A DNA stretch of 64,000 nucleotides from Phallus indusiatus. Taxonomy: Eukaryota; Basidiomycota; Agaricomycetes; Phallales; Phallaceae. Both the position numbers and the translations under genes were made by a program. The DNA lies in NCBI GenBank assembly GCA_027605045.1, contig JAQFWX010000004.1:682001-746000 (forward strand), given 5' to 3'. Shown here piece by piece: positions 42,721 to 56,416 of the stretch. Within the stretch, counting starts at the first letter, position 1; each line of letters begins with the position of its first letter. The notes beneath the pieces were generated by a model. It was given only the letters and a program-made list of their open reading frames with translations, was not told where the DNA came from and did not search any database.

Positions 42721-45700
42721 ATGCCCTTCACAAGTAATTCCCCGAGGAAAGTGGCTCCTTTAAGCACTGGCGACGAAACGCGCCCTCGTACACCGGCTAG
42801 TAGTTCAACTACCATTCGAGCTTTCTATTGCGGTGTTATAGTTGACCCAGGCAGCGGAAAGGATTTGGATGAAGGTGTGCTACTTCCTTATAACTGTTTC
42901 GTGTCAATTAAGGAACCAACTCCCTATTCAGATGTGCGGACCCTTGTTAGCTCCTTGGGAGACAACCTCTCCCTAAGTACTCAGAACATGAACCGAACGC
43001 AAGCGGAAACATCTCCGGAAGTCTCAGTTAATGTATAATACATTATCCTTATTGACAAGCATTCTTCGCTAATGTAATTTGTTAGGACCTATTGACACGA
43101 CAACGATCTGCTACGAATCCGTCCGCTCTAGCTGACGTTCTCAACGAGTTTATTCTAACTGAGAGGTCATACGTTAAACGTCTTCGTATTCTCAAAGAGG
43201 TATGTACTTTCCGAATATCACACAGCGAAGTCATCTCAAAGTTAAACAGGCCTACGCTGATCCTCTACGGACGTTCGCCAAAGCAAAGGACACTGCCTTG
43301 CTCCCGGCTTACGAAGCCAAGACACTCTTTGGAAACATAGATAGTATACTAGTCACAAATCAAGCATTTCTTCACGATTTGGAAAGGATGCTTGCACCTG
43401 GTGGCAGCCAGGTTGTTGGAGGGATAGGAGATGTCTGCCTGAAACACGTAAGGATGGATCCTGAACCATTATGATTCAGATGATTTACCGTATTTCCATT
43501 AGTTCAAGGAGTTACGCGCTTTTGATTGTTACAAGCAATACTACTCCAAAAGAGAAGAGGCATTGATGATCCTTAAACGGGAGAAGCTGAAGAAATCCTC
43601 CACCGGTTTCGCTGCCTTCATTGAGGTAAATTACCTTAATCACGAAGATTTGCAGCGTTTGATTGTTCTAACATTTGACAAAGCGCATCAAAGAATCCAC
43701 AGCGGATTATAGAAATCGCGTCGGTTTGAGCGAGCTATTGATGGACCCTGTACAACGTATACCCAGGTATACGTTGATGTGGGAGAGTACGTCATAATGG
43801 CTGTCCTAATTCTGATAAAACTCGTTTTTGATATATCTCAAGTGATGCTCAAATTCATGCCTCCGGACGACCCTCAGCGAAACAAGTTAAAGGAGGCGGA
43901 TCGGATCGCACAAAGCATAGCTAAATGCGAGATCGACGACCACACTAAGCGTGCAACGATTATACATTCTCTGGAACGAACCATCGATGGTTTTCCGGTT
44001 TGTTCTATCATAACTTGTTCATGCAATTTTGACGCTTATCTTTTCTTAGGCTGGTTTAATTAGTATCAACCGTCGTTTGGTGGACTGTATTGATGTTGAC
44101 GACGTTCCTGTCGACGTGGCCACATCACTAGGAATGTCCACTACCACATCGGGCGTTCTTCACTGTACACTGTTTCTTTTCGACGATAAGTTACTGATAG
44201 TCAAGCGACCAAATAGTTCAGCGTCAGGGAGATCATTGACTGGCTTAGATCAGTTGGACAAAGCGACGAAGACAGGAGGACTATTAGGAAGCATCAAGAA
44301 GCATGGATTGAGCTGTAAAGGTGTTGTGGATATCGTTGATGTAGTCGCGACCGATGTCGGACTGTCAGGTAACCTCTTTCAAGACCCGTATGACTAGATG
44401 CTTACCCTTCTTCAGACTTTCATCTCTATTTTGAGAATCCACCTTCCGACCAAACCGATCGGTGGTCCGGTCGACCATTTCGGTCTTACAGTGTTGCCCA
44501 TGCATCATCTACCCTAGACTCGCCTAATACTCAGTCGGAAAAACAACGTTTCTTAGAAAATCTGTGGACGGTACAGGCACAGATCCGGTGTAAAAACAAT
44601 CGCTCAATTGTTCTTTGTTCTGGAGAAAAAGAGGTCGAAAACCGAGGAGGTAAACTCACGCTTGCCAGAACCTATTTCAATGTGTACACACGGACTGCGT
44701 ACTTTGCTGAGCCTTTCAAGGTATTTATTAGTTTCTGTATATCTCTGTTTCGCTCAAATGACGCGTTTTACAGCCGAAAGTTGTTCTGCACATTGACGCC
44801 ACTGGCGCGGCGGATCGAATAGCGTTTGGACTGGGCGGGCCACCATACGTGGTTGTGCGTGTCCAGCCGATGCCTGGTGAACTATCACGTTACGTTGTAT
44901 CGTCGAATGACCCCGATGACGAGGTCACGGAGGAAATCGTTCACACAGCGTCCGTTCCAGGACGTATTGTAGACCTCAGTAAGATTTTTTTACATTTGTT
45001 TGGATCAGGTCTAATCAATTACCAGTTCACCAATTTGGCTTGTTCAAGTTCCGCACAGAGGCTCATTCCAGACCTACAACTCCTACGGCTAGTCTTAGAT
45101 CTAAAGTCGGTATTTTCGGTTTAGATGCCGTAGCAAGGAATCTTTTCGTCGGGAAGAATGGCGATGTCTTTGGTGCAGTCTTACAGAACAACCACAAACG
45201 TTCTCGTTCAGCCACCAGTAAGTCTTCTACGACCACCACGACTACCATGGATAGTGCCATCAGATTTTCCACGCGCTCCACTGGCACCACGGCTGCTACG
45301 TCGCTCATGTCCGATGAGGAGGACGATTCTCCTAGTAGTCCTGCAAGGAAGCTACAGAAAACACGTAGCAGAAGTCGATCAATCGTCAGCTCTCCCGCGA
45401 AAAGTCCGGGTGGTTCTCGCTCACATTCTAGAGCAGCTTCAGAAGAACGAATGGTTGAAGACCTCGTTTTACCAACCTCACCTTTCCCTAACGCAGAGTC
45501 TGAAGCCGATCTTAGTGCAAGGCTAGAGCTGGCTCGTAGGAACAGTCAAATTCAACACGGCCGTCCTTTACCTGTACTCCCTACAAACCCGCCAGTCGAG
45601 GATACCATCCTTGAAGGTATGACTCTCTTCATTACTTTATCGCTAATTTGTTATTGAGTTATCTACAGAGGAACCGCCTTCTCCCGCTGCGATGTTTTCA

Positions 45701-47209
45701 TCAAGAGCAAGACCAGCTTCGCCTTTCTGGCCAGAGAGTACCCCAACCAGAGGTCGAGCGGAACATCAACAAATGCTGGAACGACCATCATCTCGTACCA
45801 GTCGGACACGTTCGACATCTACACACGGTGAACGCCGTCCTATGGGCCCAAGGGCTCCTTCTCCATTACCCTCCCAGAATTCCGGACGCCTTGGGCAAGA
45901 GTTAGAAATTACGCTTTCTCAGCTAACTCAGGAGATCTCTCCACGCCGACCCGTAAAACAAGCAAAACGTCTTCGGTGTCAACCGTGCAACAGAGCCGGA
46001 AGCCACTTGAAGCGAGAATCAATGAGGTTACTCCAAGAGGTGCCGTAGAGACTGCGTATTCAATCCCAAATTCCGTTGAACCCCTCGCAATTAAGAAGAA
46101 ATCTTCACTACGTTCTAATAAGGAATCACCACCACACCCGCGGCAAAGTCAGAGTCACATTCCAACTCGTTCAGTGTCTACGCGAAAACCATCGCCTCAA
46201 GCTCGTGGAGTTAAGCGCACATTATCTCTGCAAGAATCCGATGGATCCGATATATCTGACCAACTATTGAAAACAGCACGGACAACGCAAGAAGATGTAC
46301 GTACTTGATTTCTTCAACCTTCCGTTTCTTACTAAGACGTACATACAGGTCGAGTCAGCTCGACGCGCTGTCAAGCGGATTAAGCTTGACGTTACCTCAA
46401 TGAAGGCGGCACTAGGCGAAAATGAATCTCAAAATGTTTTTGAGCCCGAGACACCGCTGCAAAGGCAGCAGTCGTTTCGTTCTCCTCACAGTAGACATTT
46501 GCAAGTGAGTTGGTTTTAGTTGGAGGGGTGTCCGTATGCGTTTTGACCGTTTCTTCAAGACGCTTTCTGAGGTAGAAGCACGAAAAGAAGAATTACGACA
46601 GGTCATAGCACTAAGAAATAACGACAATCCATTCAAACGGGCGACTCCTAGTAATTCACCGACCAAACCGACCTTTTCCTCCTCGAAACAAGTATCCCGT
46701 CTACAAGATCTTACTGACAATATCGACAACCTCGCAAACCAGTCAGAAAAGGACCTGAAGCGGATCATTGGCAATCAGGAAACATTCCTAACAAATCTGA
46801 AGGCCTTGATCATGGACCTCAAGGAAAAGACAGTCGACCTCAATGCTGCAACGACAGAGTTGAAGAACGTAAAGATGCAATGTGAAGTTTACAAGAATCT
46901 TTTGGCTGATGCCTCAGCTGAAAATACTATCATCATCAAAGTAAGTTTGTCTTCTTACTTCTCTGCTTTAACTTACACTCCTTTAAGTCTTTTAACGAAG
47001 AATTGGATGGGATGTACAACGATGCTCAGTTGCCCGAAACTGAGGCATGGATAGCCATGACCAGAGATCTCCGGGAAGCGAAAGCAAGTCGAAACGAGTT
47101 GAAGAAAGAAAATGCGTAAGTAAACTAAGAACAATCTTGGTATGCGACTTAGCAAGTTGTCAGTGAATTGAAAAGAAAGCTGCAAGAGATGGAATCGCAA
47201 TACAGGTAG
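42721..47209 (+). CDS. RhoGEF (Dbl-homology) protein with long C-terminal coiled-coil part
   Basis: The start MPFTSNSPRKVAPLST is at 42721. The DH domain is spread over several exons: ALADVLNEFILTERSYVKRL, RILKEAYADPLRTFAK, LFGNIDSILVTNQAFLHDLE, FKELRAFDCYKQYYSKREEA, and LLMDPVQRIPRYTLMWE, the conserved helix that contacts Rho-family GTPases. A PH-like region follows (HCTLFLFDDKLLIVKRPN and onward). The remaining 700 or so residues are Ser/Arg-rich and end in coiled coils (RLQDLTDNIDNLANQSEKDL, NELKKENAELKRKLQEMESQ); the last intron precedes TAG at 47207-47209. More than twelve introns occur. One frame change between about 45828 and 45922 needs an intron whose borders I could not fix. It activates a Rho/Cdc42 GTPase in polarity or septation; the specific GTPase is unknown. 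Confidence 0.83.
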
Positions 47210-48656
47210 TGAGTACAGTAGGTTCATGGACAGCTTTACAACGTAATTAATGGCGTGATAGATGAGTATCTATGTTGCAATCTCAAGAAACTCCGTCTTG
47301 AAAATGTGCATTGAGGAGGAGGTTATATATTCGTTTGTATTCCATACGTGTATGTATTATTCGGTATTGGCTGGCCCAAAACACAGTGTTTTGGGAAAGC
47401 ATTCGTTTGCTAATATAGGCATCACAAACAACAGTGTATTGGAATGTACGATAGAATTTGGGTGTAAACTATTAAATACGTCTTTGTCTCTCCATTTCAG
47501 CGTGAATATCTAAAGGTAGCGGTGCGTCGTCTAAAATGGAAAAGTGAGACGGAAGTAACGTCAAACTTGAAAATATAACTGACCTTTAGAAAATACATCA
47601 GAAATGTCAAGAGTTTCGTCTCGTCCCATTAGAACGTCTAAATGGATATTCGAGTGGAATTTCTGCATTGCCGGCATATGGGGTGTCTGGATACAAGCTC
47701 AGACCAAAAGACTTTATACAATTCGAGAAAAACTCATACAGGTGCAACAATTCTGCGCTCCATCATTTGCCGTACAGGCATATGTATTCCGAATACATTA
47801 CGTTGCATGGTAAGCTTCAGTCGGTCTTGCGTTTCCTCCCACTTGAGAAGAGGCTCGTTAGCCAAACGGTAAAATGCAAGAGTGATTAGAATTTGAGACG
47901 CACATTGTCCAATCTCGTTTGAAATGGATCTTTCTTGATTTCAGTGGAAAGAGTGCGTAGGCCATAGCGAAATGTGTCGTGCAGTCCGAAACTGTTCACT
48001 GTGTCTTGAACAGAGGCTTTAGACGGACCGCTTTGACTTGGAACAACCCGATATGAACTCTACATAAACGTTAGAACCTTGAGATGCTTAGAGAGAATCA
48101 ATGCCACCATATTGTTGTACTATAGCAATGTTCTTGGTAAAGAATGATTCTGAAGAGATTGTACGCGTCACCGCGTCGCAGAATCAGTCACGGTTTAGAA
48201 GCTGACAAATACATCCAAATCGAGTTCGCATCGATACGAGGTTGCAATAAATTTTGTTCGAAATTGAGTAAAATTTTATACATTATTTCTATACTAAATG
48301 ACTGTTTAGAGATGACCATTGATGTACCAAAAGTTTCGGAGGATCAAATCACTTATTATGTGGTGGCTTACAGTTAATCTCAAAATAACCTCATTATTTT
48401 CAAACCAGACAAGATAAAGTTATGTTATAATTATGTCAAAGGCCAGGAAAAATGCAGCTATAAAACAGTTGAGGAGAAGGAAAACATGCAAATGTTTGAT
48501 TATAATACATTCTGTGAAAAAAAAAAAGAAATGACTACATTGCGAGTAAGTTATAGGTAAGAGAGGTCTTTTAATGGCGAAATATCATTTTCTTGAGACT
48601 GGACCGAGGTTTAAGGGGGGAGGTGGGGGTAGTGCAGGGTAAATTACGATATGAAT
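47210..48656. other. Intergenic region between convergent RhoGEF genes
   Basis: AT-rich, with short overlapping open frames that lack any protein signature. It presumably holds two 3' untranslated regions. Confidence 0.4.
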
Positions 48657-51600
48657 CTAAGGAACCATCGATGGCAAAAGTGTTGACGTCTTTTGTTTCA
48701 TGTTCGTGACCGTTTGCGGTGGTGACGGAGGTGCACTAGATACACGACGACGGGACTGAGAAACGTCAGTCGTCGTTGGCTCTTCAAGCTGTACGGAACT
48801 CCTCTTCGACGCTGCTTTGCGAACCAACCCTTTTATACTAGCAGCAAAAGAATTCTTGCGACGGTGTGTCGGCGTCTTTGGAGAGGAGTCATTCGCCTGA
48901 GCTCCATCAGAACTTGAAGGAAGCTCGTGCATAGTTTCCGAGCCGGTCATAATCGGTTCATATTCGTTTGACAAGGGTGATTTCTCCACAACATCAACGC
49001 ACTCGGGTTCACTGTGAAGGGCTGACAAACTGGGAGCAATAGAAGGTCCAACACGATTCGTTCGCCGGTTCGGAGATACGACAATCCCTGTCTCTTCTGG
49101 TTCGACTCCGGATAAGCCTGAGCCTGATCCTGAATTCGAGTTTAAGCCTGAGCCTGAACCTGGGTTACGGGATCGATATAACAGCCAACTTCCACGTCTG
49201 ACTAATTTGTTCGTAGTCGCCATAGCCATCACCTGAACGGGTTGGGTAAACTTTGGTGGAGGAAACATGGTTTCACTGCGCGTCTGTGCGTGTATGCGAC
49301 AGTCAGTAACAGATACGGTTTGGATGTCTTTCATTTCTCGATCCACCAAGTCACGTTCTGCTGCGGTGCTACGTTTCAAAAGTAGAGGTGGCCCATCACC
49401 AATAGAGAATAGTTTGGCTGTACCACCAGGAGCCGCCGGAAGGCGATTGCGTATTGAAGACCGAGTTGCAATATGCGGCCGTTGCTGATCGTCGTTCACC
49501 GGCGCTGACGAAAAAGTTTCTTTCGATGGGGAGATTCAGACTGCAGTTGAGAAAAAGATGCTGCGGAGGGGATATACTGCCTGGTTTCGAGACTTGAAGG
49601 AGGTTCAGATGCCCAATTATTATTAGAACGTATGGCCTTCTTGATTGACTGAATCCACAGTTCTTTCTCCGAACTACAGGCCGCAGCAATCTCAAAGTGG
49701 TGATCAAGCGAAGAAAGTCGAAATGCATGCGGAACAAGAGCTACATAGTTTAGCATACCAAATTTAGCTAGAGTTCGGCTGAAGAAATGATAAGCCAAAT
49801 ACCTTCTTCTTCTGGTATATCCACAATTTCAAATGACGAAGCATTGAACCAGTGCTTTATTCGATACGATCGATTTTTGGAGACTTTGGCGAAGATTAAA
49901 TAACCACCGGCGAAGAGGAACGCCGCCATATACCGCACTCGGATAGGTGGGTCGATGGGATTATACACATGGTGATGGTAAGCAACATCCAATGGACCGG
50001 CAAGGATACAGTTGTCTAAAGAGCGAAGAAATTCGTCGGATACAACCTGATAATAAAATCATAATAATCTCAGAACAAAAGCGAAATCGGAAGAAATGCA
50101 AAAAAAAGCCACTTTACACTATGTGTCTCTATACGATCCATAATCAATTTTGATTTTCTAGTTTCTTCCGATACCCGTTGGGCTTCGTCAACACGCGTGG
50201 TGACGGCATGCATCGATTGCAATGCCTGAACAAGAGCCGCGTCAATGCGTTCACTGTGCGTTTTACTTTGACGAAGCGACTGGATCAGAATCGGATATCG
50301 GCAGAGCCTTTGAACAGGTTTGATTAAGAAATCGTGGAAACGCAGTTTTCGTCCAGCCATGGTTACGGAATCGACCGAAAGACTTCGTTGTATCCCAGAA
50401 CATGATCGTTCCATTTCCGATAAACCGCGAGAGGAAGTGGAGACTTTTAGAAATGCAAATGTACTGGATGATGGAATACGGGCTTTAGCAAAGGGAGATG
50501 ATGGTGGTGTAGAATGAGAGTCCACGGAACCTGGGGCTGTATGCCCAGGTTCACTGCGGGAGTTAGTACCCTCAGTGGCATCCGCGGCTGCTGAAGAGGA
50601 ACAAGATCCTCCTGCTGCACAATATTGTTCGAATAGTTTCCATTCAGTCTTGTAACGAACGCGCTCTGCGCCTAGTAAACCATGGACCTCGGGCTGAGAT
50701 GAGCAAAACGACTTGTAAAGGTCAAATTGAGACGCCTGCAACCAACATCGGCGAAAAAATCCAGAAGAACAGGTTAACGGATGGACTCTACCTTTGAAAT
50801 GAACAGTTGAGCAATCCGTTCGATTGCATCATCGAGATTCTCAATGTTTGACCCATGCTTTTTGACAGATTGTAGAGACTTCAAAAATGATTCATGAAAA
50901 TCCAGTAATTCTGAGACATTATCGCCCAGTCGCTGAACTGCAGCAGAAGTAGAAGGCCCAAGAGGAAGTGTAGACAAAGCAGGAAAATAAACCTGTACAA
51001 TAACCAGTAGTTAAAAAACCAACTGTCTAGATAGTCATTAATAGGCTTAACTCACATATGCGAGTTTCCGCAAATCGTATACATAACTTAGTTCCGTGCT
51101 TACAATCTCTGTCAAAGCGTGCCACGGTCTTAGTCCATGTAAAGGAGAATCTAGATCTGTCGACGAGGTCCTCGGTGTATTCGACTGAGGAGGAGATTGC
51201 CGTGATCCAGCATCGCTGATACTACTCTCGTCAGAAGGCCGGATCTTCTGTCTGTCTTGAGGTATACGACCGGTCTCTTGCGCACCACCAAAGACATCCT
51301 CCGAGTTGACGGCTTCCGACGAACCATTATTCCTGAACGAAGGATTTTCGTCGTCCGGAGCTACAGAGAAAATACGACGCCGCCTTCTATGACTAGGCCG
51401 AGCAATTCCAGCGGGAACAGACTTCAAAGTGCTCGGAGCTTCGTATTCTTTATCCTCGTCCTTATCCCTGATGACCGGGTGAAGGAAGCGCGTCGATGGG
51501 GAAGCTGGTTTTATCCTTATCGAATCAGGAGATATACTCGGTGAATCTGCCAAACGAATGACGTCTACGCATGGATTAGGGACTGTAGATATACTAGGGA

Positions 51601-51757
51601 GTCGTCGGGATGTCATGACTGCAGCGGATTGACAAGAGTTGGTATTAAAGGGGGACAGATTAGAGGGGCTCATGGGTAGACATAAGACGTCGAAGGAAGA
51701 AGGTTCAGAGAGAGAACACGGAAGTTTGAATGGCGGGGGTGATGTCGCTACTTGCAT
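48657..51757 (-). CDS. RhoGEF (DH-PH) protein, second and unrelated in layout
   Basis: The start MQVATSPPPFKLPCSLSEPS at 51757 follows no better upstream ATG with protein-like sequence. A Ser/Pro-rich N-terminus leads into the DH domain: WHALTEIVSTELSYVYDLRK, LLDFHESFLKSLQSVKKHG, DLYKSFCSSQPEVHGLLG, and FHDFLIKPVQRLCRYPILIQ. A 100-residue Ser-rich insert (about 50340-50640) splits the DH domain between WKLFEQYCAAGG and MAGRKLRFHDF. The PH domain reads MAAFLFAGGYLIFAKVSKNR, HWFNASSFEIVDIPEEE and EKELWIQSIKKAIRS. A Ser-rich tail with HRRKNSFAASIKGLVRKAAS ends TAA/TAG near 48657. The junction near 49500-49620 requires an intron whose donor I could not place. Confidence 0.82.
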
Positions 51758-53482
51758 CGTTGAATAAAGAAAGCGAGAGAGCTGATATGCGATGGTATCG
51801 GAAGACTCGAAACAATAAGCTACGACGATGATCTGCCACGAAACGGAGATAGAGGCGCGACCGGAATACGAGAGCAAAACGCAACCTCTACGTAGAAGTG
51901 TTAGAAAGAGTGTATCGTTAGTAAGTGTGTAGGTACCTACTCTGAATAAGAACACTGAGTGCGACCGAGAGCGTCCTATTATAGCAGCACAAAAGGTTTG
52001 TCAGAAGCATTTGAAGTCATTACTGCACTTACAACCTTTGCTGCCTGGTCCAAGAAGAATAACAAGATATCTATCGAGAAGAATACGAAAGAAAAAGAAA
52101 AGAAGAGATGGGAGGCTAGCAAAGAGAGATAGAAGTAAAAGTGGCCCTGGTTGAAGACAATTACATGACCATTAAATAATAGAATAGTGGCAAAACGAAC
52201 CACGTAGACCGTAGACACGACAATGATGAAATGGTATATGGTTCTCCCGAGAACAAGAACAGGAGTGTTAGAGGTGGGGTATAATCTACCGGCTCAGAAA
52301 GACCTTCGGACGCGGACGGTTTATCAAGGAAATGGCGACACCGGAGGAAGCAACGTATCGAGTTCGCGAAAGAAGGGAATCTCTGAAAGTAAAATGAAAC
52401 AATGATAAAGGATCTGTCTCTGATTCGGTAGGAGGCTTCGTGTCGGAAATGATGTATGAGGACTACCCGAGTCCTGACTAGGTTAGGAAAAAAGGCGATA
52501 ACTCTGGGTCCTAAATACGAGTCGAGCCAGAAAGGTAAATGAAGGGCCTTTTTACGAGGTTCTTTTTTAATGACCGGGTATATTGTAAAAACGACGTTCT
52601 TTCAAAATGATGGCGAGCCTGCTTATTGAACGTGTACGAGGGCTAGGACGCACTGGATTCCTGACCGAGTGGAGATTGGGGCCGAAAGATGAAGGAAAAC
52701 GGGGAAGGAGAGACAATGTGAAACGAGCGGATGGTATCAATGGCCTTGAAATATAAAAAAAAATTATTCTAAAGAAATGCACTAAACTGAATTGAACGGG
52801 TGTTCAGTGTGTGTGCTGGATATGCAGAGCTCCCTTTCCCGAATGCATAAGGGCTGATTATGTCATCGGCATGATGATGATGAATTAGAATTTCCCTTTT
52901 ACAAGATCACTCCATGCTTTTACAGTAATGCAGCAAATGCGGCGAATGCACAAGACACACACAATTAATCTCTTTAACATGTTTTTTCTTTTCGAAAAAT
53001 TTTCGTCGTGAGTCGGATATTTTCTGGAGAGCCCTTGCCCGCACAGCGTGACTGCAAACGTCAATGAGCACAAATGGCAATACTACCCTGAAATGGGTGA
53101 TCGGCCAGACTGGTGAGCGGACGAACGTGTTCTTGTGCATTCTATATACGCAAGATGACAACAAGATGATCAATTACCGAGATTTGTCCTACATAAACCA
53201 CGATAAGAAATCAAACGACTTAATTGGCCTGGTTGTATTTGCTCGTTCGAGCAAGTACACGGTTGATTGAATCCACAAAAAACGCTCAATAGTGAGCATC
53301 TACTCTGGTTCCTCATAATTACGATGACTGTATATCCCCGACATCCGGGGCCCGCCATGGCCATAGACCGGTCGGCGACAAGTCAGATCCAATTAATCCC
53401 TTTGAAGTTTCCCTTCTCAAAGGAATAAGGAAAAAGTATCTACTAAAAAGAAACATATCCAATTACCTGGAGAGATTAGAAA
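51758..53482. other. Long intergenic region
   Basis: Contains the promoter and 5' leader of the second RhoGEF (A/G-rich on the plus strand, hence T/C-rich in the gene sense, about 52060-52140). No supported gene in the remainder. Confidence 0.4.
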
Positions 53483-55573
53483 TCATGACTGTTTATCTTT
53501 CTTCTGCTTTTGCCATCGCTTCTTTTTAATCTCGTGGATCTTCTCCCGCTCGCCGAAATTAGAATCGTGAAGTTCCTAATGAAATGAGAAAAAAGCAATA
53601 ACCGCGTCAACGTATTACTACTCTGAATGACAATTCATACCATATTCGCCAAACGTTTAGCAGTAGACACCGCATTGAGTTTTTCCAACACCTTCGACTC
53701 GGGTAAAGTCATTTCCGCCAATTTGATATCTAAACGAAAATCAATAAGTAATTGAATTGTGAGAAAAATGAAATTCAACTTACTGATTCGTTTCTCAATA
53801 TTAACAACTCTCTCCTCATCTCGCTCAGTCACAAAACTGACAGCAACACCTCCTTTTCCTTTTCGAGCAGTTCTTCCTACTCTGTGGGTATATTGTTCAG
53901 GCTCGTCAGGTAAATCCCAATTGATCACCATGGCTACATCTTCAATATCCAGTCCACGCGCAGCAACGTCCGTGCAAACAAGAACAGGGACAACATAGCT
54001 ACGGAACAACGATAAAGAATTCAATCGTTCGCGTTGAGTAAGTCTCGAATGTAAAGCCGTGGCACGAATAGATAATTCCTGCAATAAATGTGTAAGATAC
54101 GCTGCTGTATAGGCGCGGCGACAAAAAATCATAGTCGGTGGCGGTTGTTCTGGCGTATCATCATTTTCTGATGTTTTCTTCTTTTTCTTTTGATGGTCCC
54201 TTCGGGCTGATTTATTCCGTTTCGGAGGTTCGGGAGGAGCTTTTCGCAGATGAACAACTGATTCCGGAGGATGGCAAAGGAAATAGTACAGGTATGGTTC
54301 CCTGACATGCGATGGTACCAGCAGGTAACTTTGGTTCAGGGTCTCCACAGTTTCCACCCTAAACCAGGGTCAGAAAGAGAGAAAAAAACTGATATAAAAA
54401 AACACTGACGTTGATTCCATTCGATAAATGAAGGGCTTTTGTTTGCCAGGTTTTGGTGGAGCTTCTGTCAACGTTTCAATTGCTGGCGTTAATGTAGCTG
54501 TGAACAACCCTGTTTGTCTATCTTTCGGCATGGCACTGAAAAGATAAGAAAGGTCGTCTTTAAAGGTATCGGTAAGGAGTCTATCGGCCTCGTCCAATAT
54601 CTAATTACAAAAGAATAGAGTTGTAAATTCCTAAATCTCCGAAGATAAATATAGCATTACTCACAAGGAATTTGACGCGAGATAGATCCCATTCGTTATT
54701 ATTACTTTTTAATAAATCCACTAGACGACCGGGTGTCGCAATAACAACATGTGGCCTCTTCGCAAGCTCAATGGCCTGTGTCATCATGTCCATCCCACCA
54801 ACGATAATTACCGAATGAAGATTAATAGATGTTCCCAAAACATTGAATTGATCCGCAATCTGAAAGGCCAGCTCTCTGCAGCAAGGCAGATACGTTTTGC
54901 GAGGTTAATGATTAAATGAAAGGGCATTTTTCGAAGCGGAACGGCTTACCGAGTAGGCGTCAAAACAACAGCGAAAATGCCATATGGATCTTGCGATAGT
55001 TTTTGGAGGATAGGAAGTGCGAATGCTATGGTTTTTCCGGAGCCTGTTTTGGCGTTGCCTATGCAATCTCTTCCTGACAAAGAAATATAAAGCGTTTGAA
55101 AGAGGCTGGTCAACCGTATCGGAATTAGCTTACCTTCGAGCAGAGGTGGTATACATGCCATTTGGACAGGTGTAGGGCGACGAATTGACATAGAATTCAA
55201 AGACGCTACTAAGCTGTCAGAGACACCCATAGACGAGAAGTTACGAGGGTTATCCATTGTCTCCTTATTTGTCGATTTTTGACGTGGAGATTTTGAGTTT
55301 ACATTTATTCTGGAAAGAGTTTCCGTGGGTTCTTGCACGCAACTAGTCAAAAAGGTTAGTAGCTTTCTATTATGAATGATTGCCCAGAAGCCACGGAAAC
55401 ACACACATATCATTATCCTCGCTTTCATCCGAAAAATTACTTCCACGTTCCAAATCAACGTCATCTTCCTGATTAACACAAGTTTTCAGTTTCCCCGGGT
55501 GCAAAATTTCATACCGGTGTTTGGTTCATACCGAGACTTGGTCCTCATCCTCTAGTTTTGATCGTTTTGACAT
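53483..55573 (-). CDS. DBP8: DEAD-box RNA helicase DBP8/DDX49 (40S ribosome biogenesis)
   Basis: The start [14 protein letters not shown] at 55573 (an in-frame ATG also exists at 55594). An acidic leader precedes the Q motif [17 protein letters not shown] / [19 protein letters not shown]. Motif I is AKTGSGKT, Ia PTREL, Ib [24 protein letters not shown] (the SAT position), [18 protein letters not shown] and [22 protein letters not shown]-type sequence reads [15 protein letters not shown]. The protein ends [17 protein letters not shown], a basic tail typical of the family. An insert of 30 or so residues with [19 protein letters not shown] sits between motifs III and IV. About seven introns occur. 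In yeast Dbp8 acts in 18S rRNA maturation in the nucleolus. Confidence 0.92.
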
Positions 55574-56416
55574 GCCATTTTCAAGTCTTCGCATTAATTC
55601 ATCAGAAGTATGGCTTTTCGTTTCATGTTTGGGCCGAAAGCAATGGTGAAGGAGCAAGATATTAGCGAAGTAATTTTGCTACAGGCGCCCGATCCAAGTG
55701 GTTATCACAAGCTCAGTCACGTCACGCTTCCGGAAGCAATTCGTTTGAATTTGAGAATTGGCTTGGAATTGGCAACGAATGAAATCTAGTTGAGATTCAA
55801 GCAACAATTTCTTGTGATATAGTATTAATTCAACTTTTATTATACTTATTCTTTAATAAATTTTACAGCGCTCGATTTACTAGTGTACTAGATAATCTTC
55901 TCAAGCTTTCATATTTAGTAATCCACTGGGGTTAGGGTTAGAACCAATTTAAGCCCAAAAAAAAGCCCGGCTACCCCAGAGGGGGTAAACCAGGTCAGGA
56001 AAATATTCCGACAGTGCATGCAGTTGAATACCACATACAAACCACAGGCTCCGACTGAGGACGAATTGTCGCCGTGCAATGGCCGACTCCCATGGCCCGC
56101 GAGCACAAGACATGAAGGCACTCGCGCCATCAAGGTAAGTATGAGGAAAACAGAATGTTGGTAGGGGTGTTTTTATAGATTTCTTGGGTGTCGTGCACGG
56201 ACTATGAGCGTAAGCGAACGCGTCCACGACTCGGAATTCTTGAAGGACTTCGGAGTCTGCCGACCGGTTCACGACTCACTGAAAGAAATACTCTGTCCAG
56301 TTCACAACGCGTCCATATGATCCAGAGTGGACCATGGACGTTCAATCTCGAGGAACACGCCAATATAAAGAGGCAATATCGTAGTGTTACAACCCCCAAC
56401 TTCGACACAACACACC
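55574..56416. other. Intergenic / promoter region
   Basis: Upstream region of DBP8 and of the gene at 56417. TATAAAG at 56364-56370 lies about 47 bp upstream of ATG 56417. Two adjacent TTAGGG units occur near 55929, probably by chance. Confidence 0.4.

Noticed and set aside
55610..55789. 59-codon plus-strand ORF upstream of DBP8 (starts MAFRFMFGPKAM)
   Set aside because: It overlaps the 5' leader of DBP8 on the other strand and has no domain, signal or splice support.
55928..55940. Two TTAGGG units, possible interstitial telomere repeat
   Set aside because: Only two units, expected by chance.
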